Assembly (NCBI RefSeq): GCF_000003195.3
Contig: NC_012876.2
Span: 43,322,396 to 43,386,395, forward strand
Length of the DNA stretch: 64,000 nucleotides
Source of the DNA: Sorghum bicolor
Lineage: Eukaryota; Streptophyta; Magnoliopsida; Poales; Poaceae
Direction: 5' to 3'
Shown here: positions 33,801-45,011 of the stretch, in pieces
Position numbering within the stretch: the first letter of the stretch is position 1
Layout of the letters: each line of letters begins with the position of its first letter
Program-made: the position numbers and the translations under genes
The notes under the pieces: model-generated
Databases searched by the model: none
The model's input: only the letters and a program-made list of their open reading frames with translations
Told to the model about the DNA's origin: nothing

Positions 33801-35423
33801 CAGGATTTGAATAAAAGAAAAGGAGGGAAGGGAGGTGACACTGACAGCGGGCCCTGCATGTCAGGGTCATCTTCCCCACAGCTGAGGCGACTCTCGCCGG
33901 CGATTTCCCAGCGACGGTGAGGTCTCCGGCCAAACCAAGGGCACCATTTCAATCCCCAGACTCTATCGACTCGATTGATCCCCTTTTCCCCAAGGCGGAA
34001 CCACCGGAAATGGCTCGCCGTCGATCATGGCGGCTCGGCGAAGGCGCTCGGCGTTACGCTGGAGCCCTCAGGCCGGTAGAGCGTGACCTAGGGTTTCCTA
34101 CGGCACCAGCGGACTACGGCGAAGCTTCCTAGGTAAGCGGCTTGGCCTGAGACATCGTGGAACGCGCTGGCCACGGGGGACCCCATCTCCGGCGGAAACA
34201 CGGCGGCGTTGCGCGTCGTGTCCGACGACGGTGAGCGCGGTAGAGCGCACCAAGTGCCGTAAACGCTCGCTAGGAACCTAAGCAACCTCTAGGACCTAAC
34301 CAGAGAAGACGAGAGGCTTCGAGGAGCTCGGCATTGAGTTCGCCGGAGAAGAAGGTCACGGCGACCCAATTTGGGGGAAGTTGGGAATGTCGGCTCACCG
34401 GAGGGTTTCACGGCGAGTTAGCAGGTGGAGAGTGGAGAGCGGTTCACGGTGGAGCTGTGGGCGGAGTTTGGTGGACTGCGACGCAGCGAGGAGCGCGCAC
34501 GAGCTCGCCGGAGTGAGCTCGCGACGGTGAGCTCGCTGCGGACGAGTTTCTGGCGAGAGAGGGCGAGGCAGAGCGAATGGACGCGTCCACTTCGCTCGGG
34601 ACGTCGCCGTGGAGGACATGCGCGCGCTGGGAGCTGACAAGCGGGGCCAAGAATGACGTACGGACGACAAATGTCACCGTTGCTCTGTCGCCGGTCGGCC
34701 ACGTCGGCGAGCTCGCGTCTGATTCAGAGAACACGATGACCGACTGACAGAGTGACTTCAGCATCGATTTACTCCCAAACCAGCGAGAGTTAGGAGATGA
34801 TCTAGTTGACAAAGTTGGAGTACTCGCTGAGTTCTACAACTTTGTCAACTGGGACAAAAGCTAGATCGGCCTGGTTTGAAAGATATGAAGTTTCCAAAAT
34901 CGTTCGAGCAAACTGTTAAAGCCAGGACTTAGCCAATTTCGGCTAAGTGCCAAAACAGCACCCAAATCTGCCTTGAAAGCACTTTTTGAGCAAGATGTGT
35001 TCCTTTTCATGAGATGGCCATAAAACAAATTTTGTGCCTTATAAAATTTGCTACAACTTTTCTGTAGAAAGTTTTGACATGCAAATATTTTATGAAACAC
35101 TTTTTAAAAGCCTAAGCAAAAGAGCTTTCTAGGGCCTATTTGTGTAAGTATGACTTAAGTGATTATTTTGGAGAAGTGATCAACATGAACATTGTTTCCA
35201 AGGTTGAGTTAAGCATAGATAAACTATTTAACAAGGCATAGCACACAAACACAAGCATGGTTCACTCAAACATAAGCATAGAAAGACTACTTAAACAATT
35301 TAAATCACATTTTTGCATAGAAAGGTATGACTCAAAATAGATGATGATCATGATGGGTTTGAGTAGATGATGATGCTCATGCTATGCACATGATTTATGC
35401 AACCATAACACTGGGGTGTTACA
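30839..35423 (-). repeat. 3' LTR of element D (4585 bp)
   Basis: TGTCACAGAACC to GTGTTACA. It contains about 1681 bp (33551-35231) absent from the 5' LTR, including a GC-rich island at about 33830-34760 within otherwise AT-rich LTR. The frames within the island have no family resemblance. The remainder is alignable with 42095-45006. Confidence 0.9.
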
Positions 35424-35435
35424 GCCCTCCCCCTT
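35424..35435 (-). other. Polypurine tract of element D
   Basis: Read on the minus strand: AAGGGGGAGGGC, directly before the 3' LTR (TGTAACACC). Confidence 0.8.
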
Positions 35436-35464
35436 ACAAAAATCTCGTCCCGAGATTTGAAAGC

Positions 35465-38400
35465 TTACTGATTTTCGAAGAACGCTTTGTAAACTTCTTT
35501 TAAATAATCCTCCGTCTCCCAAGTGGCATCTTCTTCCCGTGGTTACTCCACAACACTTTGTAGAACTTAACCACACAATTACGAGTCACCCGTTCCTTGC
35601 GGTCAAGAACCGCCACAGGTTTTTCTTCATACACCAAGTCCGACTTCAACTTGATATCCCGAACTTCCACTCTTTCCTCAGGAACACGAAGGCATTTCTT
35701 TAGCTGTGATACGTGGAAGACAGGGAAAATAGCTCGAAGCGCAACTTTGAGTTGAACTTTGTATGCTACATTTCCTTTCCTTTCGAGAATCCGATAAGGT
35801 CCCACATAACGAGGTGCAAGCTTTTGCTTGACTCCGAACCTTTGCACACCCTTCATCGGAGACACCTTGATATACACATGGTCACCGATCGCAAACTCAA
35901 TCGGCTTCCTTCTTTTGTTAGCATAACTTTTCTATCGAGCTTGAGCAGCTTCTAGATGTTGCTGGATGGTACGGACTTGCTGCTCGGCTTCGTTCACGAA
36001 ATCAATGCCATAATACCTTCGCTCCTCGGATTCCACCCAATTCAACGGGGTTCGACACTTTCGACCATACAGGGCTTCAAATGGAGCCATCTTGATACTC
36101 TCCTGATAACTGTTGTTATAAGAGGACTCAGCTAATGGCAACCACTTAACCCAAGATCATTTTGAACAGAGAGCACATGCCCTTAACATAGCTTCTAGGA
36201 TTTGGTTGACCCTTTCAGTTTGACCTGCTGTTTGGGGATGATATGCCGAGCTACGGACTAAATGAGTACCAATCTGCTCATGCAGACATTCCCAAAAATG
36301 AGCAGTGAACTGTGGTCCACGATCTAATATGATAGTTCGAGGCACACCATACTGACGAACAATGTGCTCGAAATACAACTCCGCATATTGATGTGGACGA
36401 TAGTCAGTTCGAACTGGAATAAATCGAGCAACCTAGGTCAAACGATCAACAATCACCCAGATAGAGTCGTAACCCTTAACAGAAGTTGGAAGTCCAACGA
36501 TGAAATCCATGCTGACTTCTTCCCATTTCCAACTAGGAATTGACAAAGGTTGAAGCAAACCAGCTTTCATGTGAACAGCCTTCACGCGACAACAATTGTC
36601 ACAACGAGCGACAAAAGCAGCAATCTCCTTTTTCATCTTTGTCCACCAAAACAGAGGTTTCAGATCCTGATACATCTTGCTACTACCAGGATGAATAGAC
36701 AATTTGGATGAATGAGCTTCAGACAAAATCTAATTTCGCAGCTCACGGTCTTTTGGGACCACAAGTCGATCCTTGAACCAAAGAATTCCGTTCTCATCGA
36801 CCCAGAAATGCTTGGTTTCTTCTTCCTTCATTTTCCTTTTTATGTGATGGATGCCTACATCTGTTTGCTGCAATTCGATGACTCGATTGCGAAGAGTACT
36901 CTCTAGAGAAATCTAGTTGAGCACAAGTGGATGCATAAGATGTGACAATAATGGATCTTCCACCTGGACCGAGTGACAGTGCGCTTTCCGACTCAAGGCA
37001 TCCGCAACCACGTTTGCCTTGCCCGGATGATAGTGCACTTGTAGATTATAATCTTTAATCAATTCAAGCCACCTTCGCTGCCGCATGTTTAATTCAGGGT
37101 GACTGAAGATGTACTTGAGGCTCTTATGATCGGTGTAAATATTGCACAGATTACCCAACAAATAGTGCCTCCAGATTTTCAAAGCATGAACAACTGCTGC
37201 CAATTCTAAGTCATCAGTAGGGTAATTGACCTCATGCTTTCGAAGTTGGCGCGAGGCATACGCGATAACGTGACCTTCCTGCATCAACACACAACCTAAA
37301 CCAATACCCGACGCGTCGAAGAAGACATCGAAGGGCTTCTCAATATCAGGTTGAGCTAGGACAGGAGCTGATGTCAGCAATGTCCTCAACTTGTGGAATG
37401 CCTCCTCACACTCAGGCGTCCACACAAACTTCTCCTCTTTCTGAAGTAGACGAGTCATAGGCTTGGATATTTTTGAAAATTCCGGAATGAATCGACGATA
37501 ATACCCAGCCAGACCGAGAAAACTCCGAACCTCGTATACCGAAGTTGGAACCTTCCAATCCAGCACTTCTTGCACCTTAACCGGATCCACCGATATGCCT
37601 TCTTCAGATAAGACATGGCTCAAGAAAGGTACTTTCTTTAGCCAAAACACGCATTTGCTGAATTTTGCATAAAGCTGATGCTCACGCAAACGTGACAACA
37701 CCACACGCAGATGCTCTGCATGCTCCTCTTCATTGCAAGAATATACCAAGATATCATCAATGAAGACCACCACAAACTTGTCCAATTCGGGCATGAACAC
37801 CAAGTTCATGAGGTACATGAAATGAGCAGGTGCATTCGTAAGACCGAAGGACATGACGAGATACTCATACAACCCATACCTCGTCGAGAAAGCTGTCTTA
37901 GGTACATCTTCAGGACGGATCTTGATCTGATGATACCCATATCGCAAATCAATCTTGGAGAATACCTTAGCTTTAGACAACTGATCAAACAAGATATCAA
38001 TGCGAGGAAGAGGGTATTTATTTTTGATGGTCACCGCATTCAGGGGACGATAGTCCACACACATGCGCAAGGACTGATCCTTCTTCTTCACAAAGATAGT
38101 CGGACAACCCCAAGGAGAAGAACTAGGACGGATAAGGCCCTTCTTCAACAACTCATTCAATTGGGTCTTAAGCTCAGCTAGCTCATTTGGTGGCATTCTA
38201 TAAGGCCTCCTAGAGATAGGAGGGGTACCTGGAATCAATTCAATTTTGAACTCCACATCTCGATCTGGAGGAAGCCGGGTAAATCATCAGGAAATACATC
38301 CGGGAACTCACACTCCACCGGAATATCCTGGATGGCCTTAGCTGTAACTGCATTCACAGTGCTACGAATATGGATATCTCGAGGAAGTTGCTCTAAGAAC

Positions 38401-38801
38401 GCTTCCCTGGTATTTGGGTCTCTCAACATCACTACACGAGTGGTGGTGTCGATAAGAACTCCGTTACCACTCATCCAATTCATACCCAGGATTACATCTA
38501 TGCCCACACCGGGTAAGACAACCAGATCAGCAAGAAACTGATGGCCTCCAATCTCCAGAGTTGCCCCAAAAACCACTTGATTGGTAGAAATATCATTCCA
38601 GGCAGCACTAAAGCAATAACTACCCTTATCAAGTGTACATGCCTTGAGATTATGCTTAGACACAAAGTCTAAACTCACAAAAGAATGCGATGCTCCTGAA
38701 TCAAAAAGCGCAAGTGCATCACATTGGTTAACCAGAAACTTACCAGCTGTAACTACCTCACCAGCAGGGATTGCCTCCACGGTTGTGTAGTGAACACGCC
38801 C
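35465..38801 (-). pseudogene. pol of element D: protease, RT, RNase H, integrase, chromodomain
   Basis: The frame follows gag directly after one in-frame TAG. Protease active site 'FDSGASHSF' lies near 38690. A frameshift near 38270 precedes RT (38256-37500; '[10 protein letters not shown]' near 37740). RNase H begins 'DVFFDASG' near 37335. Integrase runs about 36890-35900 with catalytic Asp in SMDFIVGLP, Asp in ILDRGPQF and Glu in GQTERVNQ. The end carries a chromodomain ('VLDRKERVTRNCVVKFYKV' near 35610-35550). A one-base loss near 35535 shifts the frame before 'EDATWETEDYLK', which still ends at a stop at 35465-35467. Other stops lie near 36913, 36727, 36433, 36157 and 35932. The chromodomain normally steers integration toward particular chromatin. 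Confidence 0.88.
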
Positions 38802-39827
38802 CTAGCGGACGTTCCCTTGGTTGATCTTCTTGGGTGGGTAAGGACAATTGCTCTGCCAGTGCCCGGTCTGATTGCAGTTCCAGCATGGACGGTTGGCAGG
38901 TGGAGTCTTGGCATAGTTGGGCCCTGTGTTACCCCTAGGAAGAGCAATGGAGTAACCCTTGCGGAAACCCGTCATGGCCTGATTCTTCTTCACAGGCGGG
39001 CGATACCGCTGGTTAGGAGTTCGAGCACAGATCGGTGGTCTAGCTGCCACTGGAGCCTTGGATTGTGATGCCCCTGCCCCAGCTTCAAAAGCCCTCTTGC
39101 GAGTCTTGGTTGCAGTGTACGCAGTGTTGTAGTTCTCTTGGGTAAGAGCATCACTGACAAACTCATTAAAAGTTGCACACTTAGTGCGGCCCATAGTCTT
39201 CAGCAACTTGGGGCCCAAATCCCGCTTGAAGCTAGCAATCTTCTTGGTATCAGTGTTCACAAACTCAGGAGCATATCTTGATAGGTGATTAAAAACATGC
39301 AAGTACTCCTTCAGAGTTTTGTTGCCCTGAGTCAACTGCATAAACTCGGTATGCTTCATTTCCATGACACCAGGAGGAATGAAATGCCCCTTGAATGCTT
39401 CACGGAAAAGATTCCAGTCAAGCACAGTGTCGGCTGGAAGAGCTTCCCGATACTGATTCCACCAGATACCTGCTGGACCTTGCAGTTGGTGAGCTGCATA
39501 CTCTGCCTTCAAACCCTCAGTCAGCCGAAGCAAGCGAAACTTTTGTTCTACCGTGTTCAGCCATTCCTCAGCTTGAAGGGGTTCTTCAGCCACTCTGAAA
39601 GATGGGGGCTTCGTATCCATGAAATCCTTGAAACTACTATACTGGTTAGGTGCTGGCCCTTCTTGTGCATGACGACCACCTTGATTTGCCATCCGATTGA
39701 TGGTCTCAGTCAGCATCCACTGATTTTCCACCATCATTTGCATTAGCTCAGCTGGATTTGGTGGTGGAGGAGGAGGGGGTGGGTTCATGTTCGCACGCTG
39801 TTCCGCACCTCGAGTGCCACGAGACAT
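38802..39827 (-). pseudogene. gag of element D
   Basis: The ATG at 39827 (MSRGTRGAEQ) lies directly after a good splice acceptor on the minus strand (TATCTTTACAG), so gag may be made from a spliced transcript. A run of eight prolines occurs near residue 18. The gag domain spans about residues 70-240 ('GPAGIWWNQYREALP' in its middle). A CCHC knuckle, CWNCNQTGHWQSNC, lies near the C terminus. The frame is open for 341 residues and ends at TAG (38804-38802). The same frame continues into protease after it, so this stop is probably a damaged glutamine codon in a single gag-pol frame. Confidence 0.85.
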
Positions 39828-40190
39828 CTGTAAAGATACAGTCAGTGAGCATTGATGATGACAAGACTTGCTGTAGAAGAACTTATATTTATGCCTGAAA
39901 GTATTCGAGAGAATAACTTTACAGAAAAAGGCACAATAATTCAATTCCACAAAACAACATCACCAACCCAACACATGACAGAGACATCCGTAATATGCAC
40001 AACGCGGAAAACATCATCATAATAGATCGAACATGTTAAGGTTACACATTGGGTCCATAGAGTTATTACACCATCACAGTACATGACATAAAGCAAAGGT
40101 CAAGGTTCCGGGTTACATCATGATTATAGCAGCACCACTGCTAACTAACAAACTACAAAAGATCCTCACATAGCAACTACCCACAACCCA

Positions 40191-41278
40191 CTACACTCCA
40201 GGCTCATCGTCTGAGTTTGCGTCGAAGATCGCCTCTCCATCTTCGTCGCTAACTGGCTCAAGCTCCTCGTCCTCCATGTCCTCGGGCAAGGGCGGTGCAG
40301 CCGCTGCTGGTCCATCGACCTCCATACCATCATCATCAGCCACAATCACCTGAGGTCCCACCTCTGGATACACGGGCACAGGGCGAGGAATAGGGTGTAG
40401 CAAGTTGTTGAGACGGTGAATCTCCACAAGACCAGCCTCAATCTGATCCTGCAGATAGTTCTCCCGCTCAAAAGCGATTGAATTCGGTGCACCTCCCATG
40501 CCCGGCACCTGTTCTCTGACACACGGAGTGCAGTGTCCCTCTCACGAGTAACCTGCACCAAGCGCTCCTGCACCGTCTCCCTCTCTCGAGCTAACTGACT
40601 CATCTGATCCTGCTTATGATCTCTCTCCCTAATGGCCTTCACCCACTGCTGCCTATGGTACTACGCAATGCCTTCCTAGTCATTGTGGTCCTTCTGGGCT
40701 TGCTCCAGAAGCCTAGCTTGCTTGCGAAACTTGCGAGCACGCTTTTCAGCCTTCTGTTGCATCTCCTGAGCCTGGCGAACAGCCACCATCACCTGGGCAT
40801 AGGTGTCCTCTCGCTGACTGAACAGCTTGAGCACGGCCATCATAGCACTGATTGCAGGACTGGACCTCTCTACTCGCTCTCCCCTGCCTCGGACCAACGC
40901 ACAACCATCAGCCTGCTTCCACTCCGCTGCTGCTGGGTCAGCACGGGGAATGGAGGCCGCTGGTCCTCCTGTCAACTCATCACCAAACCTCTGATAGATA
41001 TTGAGCAGTATAGCCTGGGCTGCAACCTGAGATGCTTCCCAAGGAGTCTACCCATCTGAGTTACAGCTCCACCCTGTCCATGCAAGCCTGCCCCCATGTG
41101 GAGGGAGAACTCCCTGCACAGCAAACCACTGCAACTCTCCTATCATATCCACCTCCCACCAAGTATACTGAGGTGGCTCAGTATACCCCACAGACTGTAG
41201 CACTCTCCAAAGCAAGGTAGGAGTGCCAAACTCGCTCAAGAAAGTGTCACTGGGCGAGGTGAAGCGGGCACGTCCATC
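40191..41278 (-). pseudogene. Extra sense ORF upstream of gag in element D (coiled coil, acidic tail)
   Basis: One frame runs from a minus-strand splice acceptor (pyrimidine tract, CCACAG at 41284-41279) for about 300 residues. It opens 'DGRARFTSPSDTFLSEFG' and has a Trp/aromatic-rich block ('YTWWEVD' near 41155). A predicted helical, coiled-coil segment rich in Glu, Arg and Gln (about 40850-40520) follows, then a Pro-rich and strongly acidic C terminus ending at 40191. Stops at 41050, 40678 and 40663 lie in frame, and a frameshift near 40510 precedes the last 105 residues. The first codon appears to be completed by an upstream exon. I do not recognise a functional family. Its position between leader and gag is unusual for Ty3 elements. 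Confidence 0.6.
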
Positions 41279-42080
41279 TGTGGAAAGGAATAGGAATACC
41301 ATGGGTAAGAGAGGATTAATTTTTAAGCAACATTTATTAATTAAAAGGGGACGACTTGTAAGGGAAGGAGTAGACAGAATGTAAGTATGAATGCGACATG
41401 ATGCATGCACGAATCGTACGTCCTCACAAACTTAGAAAATTAATATTCTAACGGATATACGGTGGCATACATTCGTCTCTCGATACGATAACTAGCGATT
41501 TACACATGCGCTGTTAGAGTACCTGGAAAAAACTTCATTGCGGCCCAACAGTTCCCAATATATCACTCAAGAAAGCAGTAAACTAAGTGCACATTGCTTG
41601 GACATGCCCAACATGCACAAACAATGACACCACAGCTACCCGAGAAATTAATTGCTCCCCAATTAAGTTTCTTTCGTGGTTTCATGGTTTTGACATGTAA
41701 CCACTCCAGAAAACCACCGCGAACACTCCCCTAGACTGCCGTTTGGACGATCATGCTCTCACAACTCACACTTACCAGAGCGTAGGTGCGACGTTGCATG
41801 ATTTAAATTTAGCGACATATATGGCTAATTCACATATGAAGGCTACATCTACCATTAGACCACAGGGTAGCATAGTGCGGTCATCACACATCCATACCTG
41901 AGTACTGCCGGAGATGCATAAATAAAACCCCCCAAGTCAGTACTTAAATAGCCACCTATAGTCCTTATATGGGGAAAGAGGATTCGACCACTGACATAAC
42001 TTAAGTATTGATTTACACCATTTTATTTAAAACTCTTTTGTTTTTAAATACACAAACACTGCATTTATAATGTTGAACTT
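41279..42080 (-). other. 5' leader of element D, probably intronic
   Basis: About 800 bases between primer site and extra ORF. No credible ORF. It ends (minus strand) in a polypyrimidine tract and AG, so it likely contains an intron whose donor I could not fix. Confidence 0.45.
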
Positions 42081-42092
42081 GCTCTGATACCA
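42081..42092 (-). other. Primer binding site of element D (initiator tRNA-Met)
   Basis: Read on the minus strand: TGGTATCAGAGC, a perfect match to the usual initiator-Met primer site, two bases inside the 5' LTR edge. Confidence 0.92.
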
Positions 42093-42094
42093 GC

Positions 42095-45006
42095 TGTCAC
42101 AGAACCGACCAAATTATAAGAGTTCAAGTGTAGAAACGATCGACAAGCAATCAAGTTTCCAAACTTGAGCCCATATAATCCCGGTAGTCAATTGAAATCA
42201 CGAAGGACTTCAAACCAACTTGCAACAAACCAAGATCGTAATAATTCAGCACAACACAGCGAATGTTACATAGTCATTCATTGCCGTCGAAGCGGCCCCA
42301 CATTAGAGTTATTAAGTTGTTACAACACTTGTTCGAAGTAGCGGAAGCAAAATAATTACACACACACTTTCCAAAGTTCATTTCACAAGTTCTTGTTATT
42401 GCCAGAGTCTCATGCCATCCATCCAAAAGCAGTAGGTACGAGTTTGTTAGATAACTGTGCCCAACGGTTAGTTCTCATCCCCAGCGGGATGGAGACAGGT
42501 CTTGCAAAAGCCATCATAAAAGATATCATCTGCAACAGGTGGGAATAGACCCTGAGTACGAGAGTGTACTCAGCTAGACTTACCCGTCTAGTAAAACATA
42601 AAGGACACCAAGGATCATGCAAGGCTAATATATAAGTAGAGCTGGTTGACTCCACATTTGCCAAAAGCTTATATTATAACTAAATCATTGTAAGAGCATC
42701 ATATTTATTTATCATCAGCCTACCACTAGATTAGCACCTGTACTAAAGCACTTCACATGATTATTACAAGCAATAATAACCATATCAAGTTCACCATGTA
42801 CTTTTCATTGCTATCATCATTATCATGAACCAAAGTTCTTTAGTGAATTCTACGTTTGCCGCTGCTCTGTCAAGTTCTCACTGACCGGGAGAGACGGCGA
42901 TTCAAATCGAATTCCTATCCAGCTGGAGGTGTATTCCTAGCACTCACCCAAGCATCTCCCGTCGGAGAGCCAACGGGTCACCTTTGGTACGATTCAGGAA
43001 TCGCGGTTCCGATAAGTGCCGCACTCCCAGGGCTACCACTCTGCCAGGGAGGTCAGGAATTTTAACTCACCTGCCTTTGGACTTACGCCAATCGTTCCCC
43101 GCACACCGCACTTCCTCCGGTAGTGCGCACTTTATACTTATCGACCTTCCGGCCTGAGTCATATTCTCGGCTTCGCGGTCAGAACGAGTTATCCGGCCAA
43201 CTAAGTGTCAGGCATGCGTTCAACATGACAAGAGGACGTACAACGGTCAGTCCTTAGCTGCCACAGACGGAGTTACTACAACCTTGCAAAACTCCACCCG
43301 GCTTAAGTCAATTTTAATCCGGTTCCACCCACGACAGCACATATAGTCCATCGTGATCCAACATAACCCTATATCGCGCAGGTGACAGGACATCACCCGA
43401 CTTCTACCGATTAAAGCATGCCTAAGCTGGTACTCAATCCTAACTCTATAACCAGGGTATGGTAAGTTATCTGGACAAGGATAGAGTAAAATGCAGCAAA
43501 GGTTTCATCACAACTCCTATACTTAATGCATCAATAGATATAACATATTAAGTAAACTTTCGAAAGTAAAGGGAGACTTAGAATGCTCCGGGGCTTGCCT
43601 TTCATGAACAAAGCTGGCTCGTGATTTGGGCAATCAACTTCTTCTTCGGGCTCCTCGAGTCCGACTTGCTGGACCTCCACCTCCGGGTTACCCTCCTGAC
43701 CTTCGGGGTTCACTTGGAGCTCGAAGGAAGCGGTTGCGTCCGATGCACCTATTGCATGCCCAATGATTAAGAAGGTGTGCATAATGAAGGATGAATGCTT
43801 GAGACATAATTAAACTCACTGGACACTCATTTACGGAGTAAGGGTTATAACAAGTTCATACGAGATGATAAGTTAACTTAGCCAAAACCTATCAAGTTAC
43901 TATAACAGCAAGCATCACATAACAGGATTAGCTCAGTAAACAGGTCATAACTAGTGCTAGGAAGATCCAACAAACATGAGTGAAGACATTCTGGAAAGCT
44001 TATGAAATTGTCTATAAATCATCTTTAAACCTCACAGTAAGATTCATAAGTTAACCAAGTCATTTAAACAAAGTTCCAGGTTCTGTCCCAGAAAAACAGA
44101 AAGCACCTATTTCTGGAACCTAACTTGGAACAGCCATAACATTCAAACTACTGGACCAATTGATCCCAAATTTAAACCACAGCTAGCTCATGAAGTTTAC
44201 AACAACTTTGATTTAGACAAGCCTCTCAGAAAACCAAGTTATCCACTAGTAAAGGTTGTATTACTCCCTTGCTGTCCTGGACAGCCTTTTATCCCTCTAA
44301 TTAATTATTTGATGACATAACCAAAACATAAACAATGCTAACCACCTGGCTTATGAGCACAAGCACACCACAAGTTAGCCAGAACATCATATGATAACCT
44401 CCAAATATTTAATAACAAGGCATTTATTAATTTAATTCTAGAAAGGAGCATAATTACAAGATACTAGTAAAAGTGCTCAGAAAAATCTACAAAAATTACA
44501 GAAGCACAAGTATAGCATCAAGACATCATCATCAAAATTTCAGAGCAATTGCACATGCCAAATTAAAGATATGCATTTAACATATGACAAGGTGTTTATT
44601 TCATCAATTCAGAAACATGACTTATATGGTGTCAAACAACAGATTTCAGATTATTTACATGCTACTAATACCATAAACAAGTTTGCCCCAAAAGTAGAGC
44701 ATCAGCATAAGCACCAATTATTTTATATGATTTAATTAAGGAAACATGCCAAATCTTAAACATAAATTACATATCAAAGCTGCATTACTCCACAAATCAT
44801 GAAATATTACATATCAAGGCATAGCACACAAACACAAGCATGGTTCACTCAAACATAAGCATAGAAAGACTACTTAAACAATTTAAATCACATTTTTGCA
44901 TAGAAAGGTATGACTCAAAGTAGATGATGATCATGATGGGTTTGAGTAGATGATGATGCTCATGCTATGCACATGATTTATGCAACCATAACACTGTGGT
45001 GTTACA
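42095..45006 (-). repeat. 5' LTR of element D (2912 bp, internally deleted)
   Basis: Same termini as the 3' LTR. It lacks 1681 bp corresponding to 33551-35231. The junction at about 44809-44815 carries a repeat of ATTACATATCAA, which also occurs 39 bases upstream (44766-44777), a templated filler typical of end-joining repair. Confidence 0.88.
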
Positions 45007-45011
45007 CTGTT
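45007..45011 (+). repeat. Target site duplication of D, right copy
   Basis: CTGTT, identical to 30834-30838. Confidence 0.92.

Larger units (their letters stand above)
30839..45006 (-). mobile_element. Element D: Tekay/Del-type chromovirus (14.2 kb)
   Basis: A complete minus-strand Ty3 element flanked by perfect CTGTT. In its own direction: 5' LTR (45006-42095), initiator-Met primer site (42092-42081), an extra ORF with splice acceptor (41278-40191), gag (39827-38802), protease/RT/RNase H/integrase with chromodomain (38801-35465), polypurine tract, 3' LTR (35423-30839). The [11 protein letters not shown] motif, primer site, very long LTR and C-terminal chromodomain identify the Tekay/Del group. 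The LTRs differ at five of about 280 bases at their start and by a 1.7-kb length change. All coding frames are interrupted by stops. Confidence 0.92.

Noticed and set aside
34334..34812. Overlapping frames in the GC-rich island of the D LTR
   Set aside because: Six overlapping frames on both strands with no domain resemblance; composition effect.
42081..42092. Possible tRNA-Met gene
   Set aside because: Only the 12-base primer complement is present; no cloverleaf around it.
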